Positions 1 through 9,611 are shown, counted from the first letter of the stretch. The stretch is 64,000 nucleotides of DNA from Desulfosarcina widdelii (GCF_009688965.1 NZ_AP021875.1:3596001-3660000); one strand, 5' to 3'. Program-made: numbers and translations. The notes: generated by a model from the letters alone, not told the origin.

Positions 1-16
1 GATATCCGCCGGTCTG

Positions 17-1612
17 TCAGGACACCGCAGGAACGATCTTGAGAATCAGGTACCCGAAAAAGACAACACTGATAATAATCAGACCCCACGCGGTCAATTT
101 CGTGGTTCGGATTTCATTTGCCAGAATATCGGGCGAGTATGCGGTAATTGCCTCTTTGGACAGGCTCGTGCCCCGCAAGGTGTCGAAGGTTTCCATATCC
201 TCTTGCTTTGGTTTGGTGATCGCGGAGACGAACCACATCACAATACAAGATAGCAAAAGGCAGTAGATCACCGGGTCAAGATTGAGCGGCAACGCAAACA
301 GTTTCGCTTTCTTAACCAACTGGTATAGCAAGATATAGGAGCCTACCCCAACAATCATCGACGCGATCGCACCTTGCCGCGTGACCTTTTTGAACTCGAA
401 GCCACCGACGATCATAGGCATCCAGGAGGTGCAAAAGAGAGCGCCGGCCCAGGCTCCGATCCAATAGATGGCCAACGGTTTTGTTAAAGCGATCACCAGT
501 ATCACCAGACCGATAAAAATTTGAGCATATCTGGCGTATAACACCTTCTGATTTTCGGTGAGGGTTCGTGAAGAGGCCCGTTCGAACAAATCCCTGGAGA
601 GAGCAAACCCCGCCGCGATGAAAATCGACGCAGCCGTAGAAAGAATTGCCGCCATGATTCCGGCGATCCCAATTCCCCCTAAAAAGGAAGGAACCAGGTT
701 TTGCGAGGCCCAGATAAACACTTGATCCGCTGGCTTGATGTCGGGGTTGATGAGAAATACGGCCGAACATCCCAGAAACAACACGGTCACGCCCGCTGTT
801 GCCATAAACGTCGACCATGCGATCGACCGCATGAGGACAAAATCATCCTTGGCCGGAAAGGCTCTCATGGCAATCCATGGCGCGACCGGGAAAAAGACCA
901 TCCATAGGATCAGCTGGCCGAGTGTCCAACCTACCGGCATTTTGTAAAGAGCTCCACCCGAACTCCAAAACAGCTCGTTCTTCTGCATCAATCCTGTCGT
1001 TATGGCTTCGAATCCGCCGGCTTTGACCACCAGTAAAGGCGCCACGACAAAACAGCCGATGAGGATGGTGACCAGCATGATGGTGTCGTTAACGACCACA
1101 CTCCACATTCCTGCGGCGGAACAAAATATCACCAGCGCCAGGGCAAAAATGATGACGACCCAGGTGTAAGGGATTCCGGTAATCGAACTCAGCAGTACCC
1201 CGGCCCCCATAAACTGTACGAGTCCATAACCCATCAGGCCGACGATCATGATGATGGTTGCGATGATCCGGGTCGTTGAACCGTACCGCTGTTGAATAAA
1301 GTCCGGCATGGTCATCGAGCCATAGGCTCGCAGTTTCCTGCCGACGTAAAGCATCGCGATCACCATTCCAACCCAGCTTCCATACGCGAGCAGAAAAATC
1401 GGCGGCCCATTCAGGTATTCGATGCCGGCGATTCCCACGAAGGTAACGGCGCTGGTGTAACTTGCTGTCAACGCTCCAGCGACCCACAGTGTGGTCGCCC
1501 TATTGCCCATCACGTAGTAATCTTTGGAGTTTTTAATGTATCGGGTGACATAGAAGGAAACAATCACATATAGCAGAAGTGTACCGAAAAATATTGCATT
1601 GGTCAGATTCAT
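17..1612 (-). CDS. Sodium:solute symporter (SSS family)
   Basis: 531-residue polytopic membrane protein. The sequence shows about 13 hydrophobic segments and the SSS-type N-terminus, with a first helix followed by a short cytoplasmic KNSKDYYVMGNR segment, typical of Na+/solute symporters of the acetate/proline/pantothenate type. It is the last gene of the minus-strand acid-degradation operon and is preceded by a 47-residue membrane protein of the kind that often accompanies these carriers. Inference: it imports the organic acid that is activated by the acyl-CoA ligase and oxidised by the upstream enzymes. Substrate specificity cannot be read from the sequence; a branched, aromatic or short/medium-chain carboxylate fits the neighbours. 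Confidence 0.9.
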   Translation of the reverse strand: MNLTNAIFFGTLLLYVIVSFYVTRYIKNSKDYYVMGNRATTLWVAGALTASYTSAVTFVGIAGIEYLNGPPIFLLAYGSWVGMVIAMLYVGRKLRAYGSMTMPDFIQQRYGSTTRIIATIIMIVGLMGYGLVQFMGAGVLLSSITGIPYTWVVIIFALALVIFCSAAGMWSVVVNDTIMLVTILIGCFVVAPLLVVKAGGFEAITTGLMQKNELFWSSGGALYKMPVGWTLGQLILWMVFFPVAPWIAMRAFPAKDDFVLMRSIAWSTFMATAGVTVLFLGCSAVFLINPDIKPADQVFIWASQNLVPSFLGGIGIAGIMAAILSTAASIFIAAGFALSRDLFERASSRTLTENQKVLYARYAQIFIGLVILVIALTKPLAIYWIGAWAGALFCTSWMPMIVGGFEFKKVTRQGAIASMIVGVGSYILLYQLVKKAKLFALPLNLDPVIYCLLLSCIVMWFVSAITKPKQEDMETFDTLRGTSLSKEAITAYSPDILANEIRTTKLTAWGLIIISVVFFGYLILKIVPAVS

Positions 1613-1642
1613 AAGGCCCTCCCCTCCCCTGTTTGTAAAACG

Positions 1643-1786
1643 CTAATCTTCTATTTGTATTTCGACCCGTTTTTCATTGATAACTTCCTTCGAATAATCT
1701 TTTTTCAGAATCCAAAGGATCCAGACACCGCAGATGATACAAGCCAGCATGGGATGTAAGAATGATAAAAACGCTGCCCAATTCAT
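1643..1786 (-). CDS. Small membrane protein accompanying the SSS symporter
   Basis: 47-residue protein starting MNWAAFLSFLHPM, with one strongly hydrophobic segment (about residues 5-27) and a charged C-terminal tail. A strong ribosome binding site (GGAGGAG) lies 5-7 bases before the ATG at 1786. It sits between the acyl-CoA ligase and the symporter, 30 bases upstream of the symporter start. Small single- or double-helix partners upstream of SSS carriers are common (for example YhdT-like or 'symporter small accessory protein' types); assignment to that group is by context and shape, not by a recognised motif. Confidence 0.75.
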   Translation of the reverse strand: MNWAAFLSFLHPMLACIICGVWILWILKKDYSKEVINEKRVEIQIED

Positions 1787-1804
1787 AGAATCTCCTCCTG
1801 TGTG

Positions 1805-3466
1805 TTACGGGTTGATGTATTCTTCTGCATAATCATTTCTAATCCGCTTTTTATCGAATTTCCCAACACTTGTTTTTTTGATCGCTTCTACGAATTTGAC
1901 TTTATCGGGAAGCTGCCACCGGGCAAATTTTGGGGCAATGAAATCAATGATATCCTGCTCCGTAACCGTTGAATGCTGTTCCCCCTGCATTTTGACGACC
2001 AGAGCCAAAGGACGTTCTTCCCATTTGGGATGCTTCAATCCGATCACCGTTGCCTCCTCAACGGATGGATGTGCGGCGATGGCATTTTCCAGGTCGACCG
2101 ATGAAATCCATTCACCGCCACTTTTAATGAGGTCTTTGTAACGATCGACAATTTTTACATAGCCGTTTTCATCGATGGCACCGGCATCTGCACTCTTCCA
2201 GTATCCGTCGACGAATGACGCCTGGCTGCGGTCGTCATTATAATAAGAGCCAGTGATCCAAGGACCTTTGACCAGTATCTCCCCGGCTGTTTTGCCGTCG
2301 CGAGGCACCTCTTTCCCCTCGACGTCGACCAGTTTGACGTCTATCCCCGTGACCGGAATGCCCTGTTTTTTCATCAGCTCCCATTTCTCATCGTCTGACA
2401 GTCGCGCCTCCAGATCGGGACTCAAAACGTTACAAAGGCAGATCGGAGCGGTCTCTGTAGCACCGTATATATGGATGAATTTCGCACCGGTGAGATCCCG
2501 CCACCCTTTCATGGTCGATAACGGCGGCTCCGTAGCGCCGCTGATGATTCTGGCCCCTGTGAAATCGGGCTTTTTCTCCATTCGCTCAATGTAATTCAGA
2601 AACGGCGTGAAAAGAGCCGGTGCGCCGTTCGTTACGGTCATCTTTTCCTCCACCATCAGCCTCACGATAGAATCCACATCCTCGAGACTGTATCTTCCAG
2701 GCAATACGATTTTGGCCCCCATAAAAACGGCGGACTGCCATATCCCCCAACCCTGAGCGTGGAACATCGGAACGAGTTGGACAAGCGTATCGCGACAGCT
2801 TAAGCCCGCATAGAGCGCGTACATCATGGCATGGATATAAATGCACCGATGAGAATAGTAGACTCCTTTCGGCTTCCCCGTGGTTCCGGACGTGTAGCAG
2901 GCGCTGTAAGCGGAGGTCTCATCGATCACCGGCCACTCATAGCCGGCAGATGCGTTTTGGAGCATTTCCTCGTAATAGTAGACCGGGGAAAGCGACGTCT
3001 TCAGTTCATCGGGTTTTTTATCCGTCATCACTACGAACGCGACGACATTGCTCAGCTTGGGCGCCATTTCCTCAGCCAGTGATAGAAGCGATTCGTCTAC
3101 AAAAAGATATTTGGCTTCGCTGTGATTTGCGACATAGACCAACTCGTCGGGGCTGACACGCAGGTTCAGTTGCAGCAGGACGGCACCGATGCCCGGGATG
3201 GCGAAGTAGGATTCGAAAAACCGTCTGGAATTCCAATCTAGAACGCCGACCCGCTCCCCTGGCTTAACGCCCAACTGTACCAGCGCATTCGCCAAGCGCT
3301 CAATTCGGTTATACGCCTCTTTATAACTATAGCGTTCAACGCCTTTGGCTGTTTTGTAAACAACTTCTCTTTCCGGAAAATTTCTCGCTGCGTGCCGTAT
3401 GATGGTCGTATGATTCAGTTGATAATCATCCATTGATGTCGATGGGCAACCTCTGATCATTTTCAT
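1805..3466 (-). CDS. Acyl-CoA synthetase (AMP-forming, AlkK-like)
   Basis: 553-residue member of the ANL adenylating family. It shows the P-loop-like motif YTSGTTGKPKGVYYSHR (about residues 190-206), the A5 motif IYGATETAP, the A8-type hinge region VDRYKDLIKSGGEWISS, and a C-terminal catalytic lysine in the context KTSVGKFDKKRIR. These place it among medium/long-chain fatty-acyl-CoA ligases of the AlkK type (usual length 540-560). It would activate the imported acid with ATP and CoA in the cytoplasm, feeding the acyl-CoA dehydrogenase encoded upstream. ATG at 3466 follows an AAGGGG ribosome site. The exact substrate is unknown. Confidence 0.93.
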   Translation of the reverse strand: MKMIRGCPSTSMDDYQLNHTTIIRHAARNFPEREVVYKTAKGVERYSYKEAYNRIERLANALVQLGVKPGERVGVLDWNSRRFFESYFAIPGIGAVLLQLNLRVSPDELVYVANHSEAKYLFVDESLLSLAEEMAPKLSNVVAFVVMTDKKPDELKTSLSPVYYYEEMLQNASAGYEWPVIDETSAYSACYTSGTTGKPKGVYYSHRCIYIHAMMYALYAGLSCRDTLVQLVPMFHAQGWGIWQSAVFMGAKIVLPGRYSLEDVDSIVRLMVEEKMTVTNGAPALFTPFLNYIERMEKKPDFTGARIISGATEPPLSTMKGWRDLTGAKFIHIYGATETAPICLCNVLSPDLEARLSDDEKWELMKKQGIPVTGIDVKLVDVEGKEVPRDGKTAGEILVKGPWITGSYYNDDRSQASFVDGYWKSADAGAIDENGYVKIVDRYKDLIKSGGEWISSVDLENAIAAHPSVEEATVIGLKHPKWEERPLALVVKMQGEQHSTVTEQDIIDFIAPKFARWQLPDKVKFVEAIKKTSVGKFDKKRIRNDYAEEYINP

Positions 3467-3590
3467 CGTTTTCCCCTTCTCCTTTTGGATTTCGATATTC
3501 TGAAACTACCGTTTGGCATCATGTTTATTGTCAGCGTTCATCCTTCGTTATTGCCGTATAATTGTTTTTTACAGAATCCAAACGCGAATG

Positions 3591-4823
3591 TTATATGTCA
3601 CACGTTTCATCCACCCGTAGAACGACTGAATCACCCTGGGCCAGCCCCCCGCAGATGCCGACAGCGCCAACTCCGCCGCCGCGTCGGCGGAGTTCGTACA
3701 TGGCAGTCATCAGGATTCTGGCGCCGCTTGCACCAACGGGATGACCGATAGCGATGGCACCGCCATTGGGATTGGTCATGGTCTTGATCGTCTCCCACTT
3801 CGCTGGATCGTTATCGGCCAGAATTTTGGTCGAAACCAATGGGACGGCTGCGAACGCCTCATTGATTTCGATCAGGTCGAGATCGTCTACCGAGAGACCG
3901 GCCCGGTCAAGGGCTTGCTGGATAGCATAGGCGGGAACTTCAGCCATCAGGTGGGGTTCCCTCGCAGCGCTTCCGACTGAGAGAATGATACCTAGCGGCG
4001 AAATCCCCAGCGATTCGGCGGTGGAACGCTTGGTAATGACCAGGGCAGCCGCCCCTGCATCAAGGCCTGGTGAATTACCTGCGGTTACCGTGGGGCTTTC
4101 ATAAACGGTTTTCAGGGTTGCCAGCTTCTCCTGCGTTGTGTGGGGCTTGGGGAATTCATCCTCTTCGAAAAGAAGGTCCTCCCCTTTTCTCTGGGGAATG
4201 GAGACGGAAGTGAGTTCTTCACCAATCTTGAATTTACCTGCCTTTTTTGCGTCCTGGTATCTCATCTGGGAGTTGAAAGCCCACTCATCCTGCATTTCCC
4301 GCGAGACATCGTGTTCCAGGGCGACTTCGCCAGCATCGGCAGCAATCGATTTAAAACCCACGTACATGATCGGATTCAAATGATCCACCATGGTTGGTTT
4401 GCCCAGGCGGGTTCCCCATCGATGCCCATTGAGTACCACCGGGGTGTTGCTCATATTCTCGGCGCCCACCGCCATGCAGATGGCCGCTTCACCCAGTAAA
4501 ATCGATTTGCGTCCCAGTTGGACCCCGGTGAGCGACGAGCAGCAGGCACGGTCAATGGTCAGGGAAATGGTTTTTGAAGACAGGCCGGCATGAATCAGCG
4601 CCTGCCTGCCGATAACATTGTACAGCAGTGCCGCTTCGGACTGGATGCACATGCCGTAATACAACTCATCGATGGCATCGCCCTGAAGTCCGGTACGGGA
4701 TAACACCTCTTTAATGACCAGCGTGCCGAGAGCGGAGCTATGCAGTTCTTTCAACATGCCACCGAAGCGGCCGAAGGGAGTTCGTGCAGCACTGACAATA
4801 ACAAGATCATTCGGATCGCTCAT
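3591..4823 (-). CDS. Acetyl-CoA C-acyltransferase (thiolase)
   Basis: 410 residues from the preferred ATG at 4823, which has GGAG 8 bases upstream; two in-frame upstream starts would add up to 5 residues. Catalytic features of the thiolase family are visible: the nucleophilic cysteine in RACCSSLTGVQLG (about residue 90), the NEAFAA segment, GHPVGASGAR with the catalytic histidine, and the second cysteine in GICGGLAQG near the C-terminus. It cleaves 3-ketoacyl-CoA to acetyl-CoA and a shortened acyl-CoA, the last step of the beta-oxidation cycle encoded by this operon. Confidence 0.93.
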   Translation of the reverse strand: MSDPNDLVIVSAARTPFGRFGGMLKELHSSALGTLVIKEVLSRTGLQGDAIDELYYGMCIQSEAALLYNVIGRQALIHAGLSSKTISLTIDRACCSSLTGVQLGRKSILLGEAAICMAVGAENMSNTPVVLNGHRWGTRLGKPTMVDHLNPIMYVGFKSIAADAGEVALEHDVSREMQDEWAFNSQMRYQDAKKAGKFKIGEELTSVSIPQRKGEDLLFEEDEFPKPHTTQEKLATLKTVYESPTVTAGNSPGLDAGAAALVITKRSTAESLGISPLGIILSVGSAAREPHLMAEVPAYAIQQALDRAGLSVDDLDLIEINEAFAAVPLVSTKILADNDPAKWETIKTMTNPNGGAIAIGHPVGASGARILMTAMYELRRRGGGVGAVGICGGLAQGDSVVLRVDETCDI

Positions 4824-4894
4824 CTTATTCATCTCCAATTGTTCCCGTGAGGTTTCTTAGTTGGGTATTTTCTTGGATGATTAAAACATTCTTA

Positions 4895-5746
4895 TTATTC
4901 GTAGTCGTACCAGCCTCTGCCTGTTTTTCTTCCAAACCGTCCTGCTTTTACCCGCTGCAGCAGTGCCTGAGGCGGCCGGAAGCGATCCCCGAAAACTTTG
5001 GCCAGTGACTCGCAGGAAGGGACTTCGATATCCAAACCAGAGAAATCGGCCAATTCGAACTGTCCCATGGGATGGCCGAAGGCCAGCTTAAGGGTTTTGT
5101 CGATATCTTCTTTGGTGGCGATACCTTCTTCAAGAAGTCGATAGCACTCAAGCCTGAGAGCAAGAAGGACACGGGTGCTGATGAAACCTGTCGAGTCCTT
5201 GCACACGACGATATCTTTGCCCACTTTGGCAGCAAAGGCGCGGATCGATTCCACCACAGTATCGGACGTGTCCAGGGCACGTACTATTTCAATCAACTTC
5301 ATGATTACCGGCGGATTGAACCAATGCATGCCGATCACGCGGGAAGGATCGGAAACAACGCTGGCGATTTCGGTGATGCTGTACTGGGAGGTGTTGGACG
5401 CCAGGATCGTATCCGAACTGCTAAATTGATCGAGTTTCTGGAAAATCTGGCTTTTCAGTTCGATGTTTTCCGGAACGGCTTCCACCACCAGATCAACATT
5501 CTCAACTGCTTTTTTGAAGTCGCACTCGAAACAGATCCGTCCGAGGATACCTGCCTTGTCGTCCTGGCTGATTTTTCCTCTTTTAATTCCTTTATCTAAA
5601 GACCGATCGATATTGGTTCTGGCTTTTTCCAGGACGCTTTCCGATATATCGTTGAGTTTTACGGGGATGCCTGCAGTGGCTGCCACCTGTGCAATACCAT
5701 GGCCCATGATACCCGATCCGATGACGCCAATGGTTTTGATATCCAT
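4895..5746 (-). CDS. 3-hydroxyacyl-CoA (3-hydroxybutyryl-CoA) dehydrogenase
   Basis: 283 residues from ATG 5746, chosen because AAGGAG lies just upstream and the protein then begins directly with the Rossmann motif IGVIGSGIMGHGIAQ that binds NAD(H). Length and the HWFNPP and GRKTGRGWYDY segments match the short, single-function HBD/FadB' type (about 282 residues). It oxidises (S)-3-hydroxyacyl-CoA to 3-ketoacyl-CoA between the hydratase and thiolase encoded in the same operon. A longer in-frame start at 5809 exists but lacks a good ribosome site. Confidence 0.93.
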   Translation of the reverse strand: MDIKTIGVIGSGIMGHGIAQVAATAGIPVKLNDISESVLEKARTNIDRSLDKGIKRGKISQDDKAGILGRICFECDFKKAVENVDLVVEAVPENIELKSQIFQKLDQFSSSDTILASNTSQYSITEIASVVSDPSRVIGMHWFNPPVIMKLIEIVRALDTSDTVVESIRAFAAKVGKDIVVCKDSTGFISTRVLLALRLECYRLLEEGIATKEDIDKTLKLAFGHPMGQFELADFSGLDIEVPSCESLAKVFGDRFRPPQALLQRVKAGRFGRKTGRGWYDYE

Positions 5747-5805
5747 TTTTTCTCCTTCAATTAAAATAGTCCAAGAACCTGTGATTTGATGCGCCGGATG
5801 ATTTT

Positions 5806-7653
5806 TCAACCCGTAAAGGCTTTTTCGAAAATGTCGACTACAGGATCAGATGATGATTTCAGTTCTTTCAGCTTGCCATCTGTTCTCTTTAACAGCGTCC
5901 CAATATAAAACTGCGCGCTGGAGATCTTGCCGTAGTAAAAGGCAAGGTTTTTCTTCTTTTTCATGGATTGGATTGCCTCCGATTGGGCCTTGCCTTCCAT
6001 TTCCTTCGATAATTTCGGCACGACGATGGACAATTGCCACAAATGCAGCCATCCCAACACAACATCTCCCATGGCCTCTAAAAATGGACTGGCCTTGGCA
6101 TAAACATGGTCGCTTCGGCCACTTTCAGAAAGGTCCGCGAGATGGTGCACGACTCCTTCAAGATCCTGCCGGGCCTGTTGTACTATGGCTGCGTAGGCGG
6201 CCAGCGCTTCCGTTGTTTCTGCCTGACGGATGGTCTGGTCCATACACGCCATCAGATGGTCGAAATTGACGGAGCGGTTTCCTATGATTTTCCTGAACAC
6301 CAGATCGATGGCCTGTATCCCATTGGCCCCTTCATAGATGCTGGAGACTTTGCAGTCCCTGGCAAGCCTTTCGAAGGGATAATCCGAGCAGTATCCGTAA
6401 CCGCCGGCGCATTGGATGGCCATGCCGGTGTCTTCCCAGGCATTGTTGGTCAGATATGCCTTGACGATGGGGGTCAACAGTTCAACCAGTCCCTGCCAGC
6501 GGGAACGTGTCTCGCCTTCCGTTGCAGCGGCGTAATCCATGCACATGCTGGTGAAATAGGCCAATGCCCGGCCGCCTTCCACATGGGACTTGAGTGTTAG
6601 AAGCATCCTCTTGATATCCGGATGTTCGATGATGGCTGCCGATCCTTTATCTCGTCGATCCGGATAAACCGAGAGCCCCTGTTTGCGTGTGCCTGCATAA
6701 TCCACGGCATGCAAGAATGCGGCTGAAGAATAGGAGAGGCCTTGCAGCCCGACCAGAAGCCGTTGCTCGTTCATCATGTTAAACATTTCGACGATGCCTT
6801 TGCCCCGATCTCCCAGCAGATATCCGGTACACGCGTCATTGTTGCCGAAAGCCATGGTGCAGGTAACCAGACCATGCAATCCCATTTTGTGCTCAATGCC
6901 CATGCATTTCACATCGTTGCGTGTCGTGATGGTGCCGTTTTCGTCGGACAGGAACTTTGGAACGATAAACAGAGAAAGTCCCTTCGTACCAGGGGGATCT
7001 CCTTTTACACGAGCCAAAACCATGTGGATGATATTTGGGGTCAGATCATGTTCACCGGCGGTGATAAAAATTTTCGTACCGGTTATGATGTAGGTCCCGT
7101 CAGGTTGAGGTATTGCACGGGTTTCTACCTTGCCCACATCGCTGCCTGCATCCGGCTCGGTCAGACACATGGTACCCATCCATTCCCCTGAAAAAAGCCG
7201 GGTCATGTACAGTTCCTTCTGGGATTCGGTACCGTACTTTTCTAGAACTTTTGCACCGGCGTGGCTCAACTCTGCGGCGCCATATATGTAAAAACCCGAG
7301 GCATAAAAAATTTCAGAAACGGCCGTTCCAATGGTGAGGGGGAAACCGTCTCCGCCAACCACCGGGCTGTCGCACATGGCCAGCCAGCCCCCTTCCCTGA
7401 AATTCTGGTAGGGCTTTTTAAAACACTCAGGAAAACGAACGGTTTGGGTTTGGGGATCGTAAACACACCCTTGCCGGTCACCGTCCTGAAGGGTGGGATA
7501 AAATTCATTCTTGGCAAAGCGGTGGGCTTCGGTCAGGACCATATCGAATCCGGTATGCTCGGCAAACTTCTCGAGTTCGCACATTTTATTGAGTTCCAAC
7601 ATTTCATTGAGCACAAAAAGCTGATCCCGTTTGTCTACTAAAAACGCTGCCAC
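5806..7653 (-). CDS. Acyl-CoA dehydrogenase (large, DmdC-like)
   Basis: 615 residues when started at the GTG at 7653, which follows AAGGAGG by 6 bases and gives the family-typical N-terminus (V)AAFLVDKRDQLFVL. The FAD/substrate-binding segment MCLTEPDAGSDVG and the arginine-rich C-terminal helix region QCAGGYGYCSDYPFERLARDCKVSSIYEGANGIQ are present; in that segment the family's catalytic base would be the glutamate in IYEG. The extra C-terminal domain of about 150 residues is usual for the 590-630-residue subgroup. It catalyses the first dehydrogenation of the acyl-CoA in the cytoplasm, presumably passing electrons to an ETF not encoded in this window. Confidence 0.92.
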   Translation of the reverse strand: MAAFLVDKRDQLFVLNEMLELNKMCELEKFAEHTGFDMVLTEAHRFAKNEFYPTLQDGDRQGCVYDPQTQTVRFPECFKKPYQNFREGGWLAMCDSPVVGGDGFPLTIGTAVSEIFYASGFYIYGAAELSHAGAKVLEKYGTESQKELYMTRLFSGEWMGTMCLTEPDAGSDVGKVETRAIPQPDGTYIITGTKIFITAGEHDLTPNIIHMVLARVKGDPPGTKGLSLFIVPKFLSDENGTITTRNDVKCMGIEHKMGLHGLVTCTMAFGNNDACTGYLLGDRGKGIVEMFNMMNEQRLLVGLQGLSYSSAAFLHAVDYAGTRKQGLSVYPDRRDKGSAAIIEHPDIKRMLLTLKSHVEGGRALAYFTSMCMDYAAATEGETRSRWQGLVELLTPIVKAYLTNNAWEDTGMAIQCAGGYGYCSDYPFERLARDCKVSSIYEGANGIQAIDLVFRKIIGNRSVNFDHLMACMDQTIRQAETTEALAAYAAIVQQARQDLEGVVHHLADLSESGRSDHVYAKASPFLEAMGDVVLGWLHLWQLSIVVPKLSKEMEGKAQSEAIQSMKKKKNLAFYYGKISSAQFYIGTLLKRTDGKLKELKSSSDPVVDIFEKAFTG

Positions 7654-7698
7654 GAACACCTCCTTAGAAACCGACCAAATCCGAATCAAACCCTATCG

Positions 7699-8490
7699 TT
7701 ATTTGCCCTTGAATTGTGGCTGCCTCTTATCAAGGAACGCCTGCGTTCCTTCCCTGGCATCCTCAGTCAAAAGGATTTCGCAAAACTGCTGCTTTTCATA
7801 CTCGATGCCCTTGCGGATCGGCAGCGCACCCCCTTCATAAATCAACCGCTTGCATGTGGCCAAAGCTGATGTGCTTTGAACGATCAATCCTTGGGCAAAC
7901 CGTTCCACAGCCTCCCGTAGGCCGGCTTCATCGTCAGCCAACACATTGATTAAGCCGATCCGGTGAGCCTCCGTCGCGTCGATTGGATCACCAAAAGAAA
8001 TCATCTCCAGAGCGCGGGCGGCGCCGACGATGTGGAACAGACGCTGACTGCCTCCCCCGCCTGGTACGAGGCCGAGTTTCACCTCCGGCAAGGCAAATTT
8101 CGCTTTTTTGATGGCGATTCGATAATCACAGGCCAACGCGATCTCGAAACCCATGCCAAATGCGATTCCGTTTACTGCAGCGATGACTGGTTTTGGACAG
8201 TCCTCAAGCATGTTCGGATTGAGCAGGGAGGATAAGTGGGCGTTTATTTTAGAAGGGTCGCCCTGTTCGGCCCAAGCGTTGACCATTTTGATGTCTGCCC
8301 CGGCCATAAAAGCCCGACCGCTGCCGGTAAATACGATTACCCTTACGGACTCGTCCTTGGCCAGGGCATTGAAAGCTTTAAGAATCTCTCCGGCAAGGGT
8401 TTCGTTGTAGGCGTTGAGTACATCCGGCCGGTTAAAAATGATTTTCCCTAGTCCCTCTTCCTTTTCGACAATGATCGTTTCGAATTTCAT
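7699..8490 (-). CDS. Enoyl-CoA hydratase/isomerase family protein
   Basis: 263-residue crotonase-fold protein. The oxyanion-hole motif AFMAGADIKMV (about residues 60-70) and the second motif NGIAFGMGFEIALACDYRIA are clear, followed by EVKLGLVPGGGGSQRL, where the second glycine-rich turn lies. It hydrates trans-2-enoyl-CoA in the cycle encoded downstream. It is the first gene of the minus-strand operon; the acyl-CoA dehydrogenase GTG starts 45 bases beyond its stop. The promoter and a candidate operator lie 155-210 bases upstream. Confidence 0.93.
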   Translation of the reverse strand: MKFETIIVEKEEGLGKIIFNRPDVLNAYNETLAGEILKAFNALAKDESVRVIVFTGSGRAFMAGADIKMVNAWAEQGDPSKINAHLSSLLNPNMLEDCPKPVIAAVNGIAFGMGFEIALACDYRIAIKKAKFALPEVKLGLVPGGGGSQRLFHIVGAARALEMISFGDPIDATEAHRIGLINVLADDEAGLREAVERFAQGLIVQSTSALATCKRLIYEGGALPIRKGIEYEKQQFCEILLTEDAREGTQAFLDKRQPQFKGK

Positions 8491-8644
8491 TGATGCTGAG
8501 CCTTCTTTATTTAGAGATCATTTGAATCAAATCTTTTCACGTATACGCAGACGCCTTTCAGTACCTTCGGACGCTCAGCTTTGCGCCGAAAGTCTTCACA
8601 TATTTTGGTGGAGACAGGATGGCATGTGATTGAATGTAAATAAT

Positions 8645-8662
8645 ACTTGCTTTTTTGCAAGT
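8645..8662. promoter_or_regulatory. Candidate operator of the acid-degradation operon
   Basis: Perfect dyad ACTTGC-N6-GCAAGT. It lies at about +1 to +18 relative to the start expected from the minus-strand promoter at 8670-8698, so a bound repressor would block initiation. The divergent TetR-family gene is the natural candidate ligand. The repressor link is inference. Confidence 0.5.
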
Positions 8663-8669
8663 GTCACTA

Positions 8670-8698
8670 TACATAAAGGCAGAATTCTCATCTGTCAA
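8670..8698 (-). promoter_or_regulatory. Sigma-70-type promoter of the beta-oxidation/symporter operon
   Basis: Read on the minus strand: TTGACA (8698-8693), 17-base spacer, TATGTA (8675-8670). It is positioned about 180 bases upstream of the enoyl-CoA hydratase start, in the divergent region shared with the TetR gene. Confidence 0.55.
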
Positions 8699-8724
8699 TA
8701 TTTTTTTAAAAAAAGAAAAATTAC

Positions 8725-8778
8725 TGGGCCCCATTTTATCCTTAATAAAAAAGGATGGTTGACAATAAATGGGGCCCA
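8725..8778. promoter_or_regulatory. Nested inverted repeat at the TetR promoter
   Basis: Outer arms TGGGCCCCATTT (8725-8736) and AAATGGGGCCCA (8767-8778) are perfect complements; an inner pair ATCCTT/AAGGAT (8738-8743, 8751-8756) nests between them. The right arm falls between a plus-strand TTGACA (8759-8764) and TAATTG (8781-8786), i.e. inside the spacer of the putative TetR-gene promoter, as expected for an autoregulatory operator. Each outer arm also contains the palindrome GGGCCC. Confidence 0.5.
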
Positions 8779-8840
8779 TGTAATTGTTACTTACATTTTT
8801 TAAATGGGTTATGGAAATCGAGGAGGGTAGGAATCAGTCA

Positions 8841-9473
8841 ATGGTTTCAAAAGAAAAAAGTCATTTCCTTTTCGAAAGGGTGCAGTCCACACCCCGGGGA
8901 AAAATCAAACTTGCTATAGCTCTTGAAGAACTCTTGGAGAAAAAAAGTTTCAATTCGATTACCACAGCCGAAATATCCAGGCAATCTGGCGTCAACGAGT
9001 CCCTTATCTACAGGTACTTTAAAGATAAAAGAGGTTTGCTCCACTATGTGTTGGCCGAACACCAAAAAAAATCCTTGCAGCAGTTCTATTCGGACCTGGT
9101 AGCCATCACAGGGGCGGTCAACAAGTTGAAACATCTGATATGGCGGACCCTGGACAACTGGAACAATGACCGGGTGCATGCGAAAATCCTTCTCATCGAA
9201 GTAAGAAACTTCAAAGGATACTATAAAAGTGAGACATACCTGATCGTCAAGGAGTATTGCCAACTCATTCGCTCGATAATTAAGGAAGGAATAAACAGCG
9301 GTGAAATTCGAGATGACATTTCGCCGTGGTTTCTTATGCAAATCTTCCTTGGAAGTATTGAGCATGTTGTTCTTCCAAGCATCATCTTCGATAAAGCCTA
9401 TGATGCGGACCAATTTGCGGAAAATATTTATCGGATAATTTTTAATGGCGTGCTAACGAATAAAACTCAATAG
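8841..9473 (+). CDS. TetR/AcrR family transcriptional regulator
   Basis: 210 residues from ATG 8841 (GAGGAGGGT about 11 bases upstream; an in-frame start at 8784 would add 19 residues). The N-terminal helix-turn-helix is clear: KLAIALEELLEKKSFNSITTAEISRQSGVNESLIYRYF, with the TetR hallmark YRYFxDKRGLLHYV. The C-terminal half is the usual helical ligand-binding domain. It is divergent from the beta-oxidation operon, so it most likely represses that operon and itself, with an acyl-CoA or the free acid as inducer (inference from context). Confidence 0.9.
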   Translation: MVSKEKSHFLFERVQSTPRGKIKLAIALEELLEKKSFNSITTAEISRQSGVNESLIYRYFKDKRGLLHYVLAEHQKKSLQQFYSDLVAITGAVNKLKHLIWRTLDNWNNDRVHAKILLIEVRNFKGYYKSETYLIVKEYCQLIRSIIKEGINSGEIRDDISPWFLMQIFLGSIEHVVLPSIIFDKAYDADQFAENIYRIIFNGVLTNKTQ

Positions 9474-9611
9474 CTGTGGTTTCTGATTTTCCGGGTTTGA
9501 TATATTCTGAGCGCCAAGCATGATTTCTTACGGATGTAGTAAGGGCTGATGATGTCGCGAAACAGATGTCGCCGAGCGTACCGGCGCCATTCATCGTGAG
9601 CCAGAATTGCC

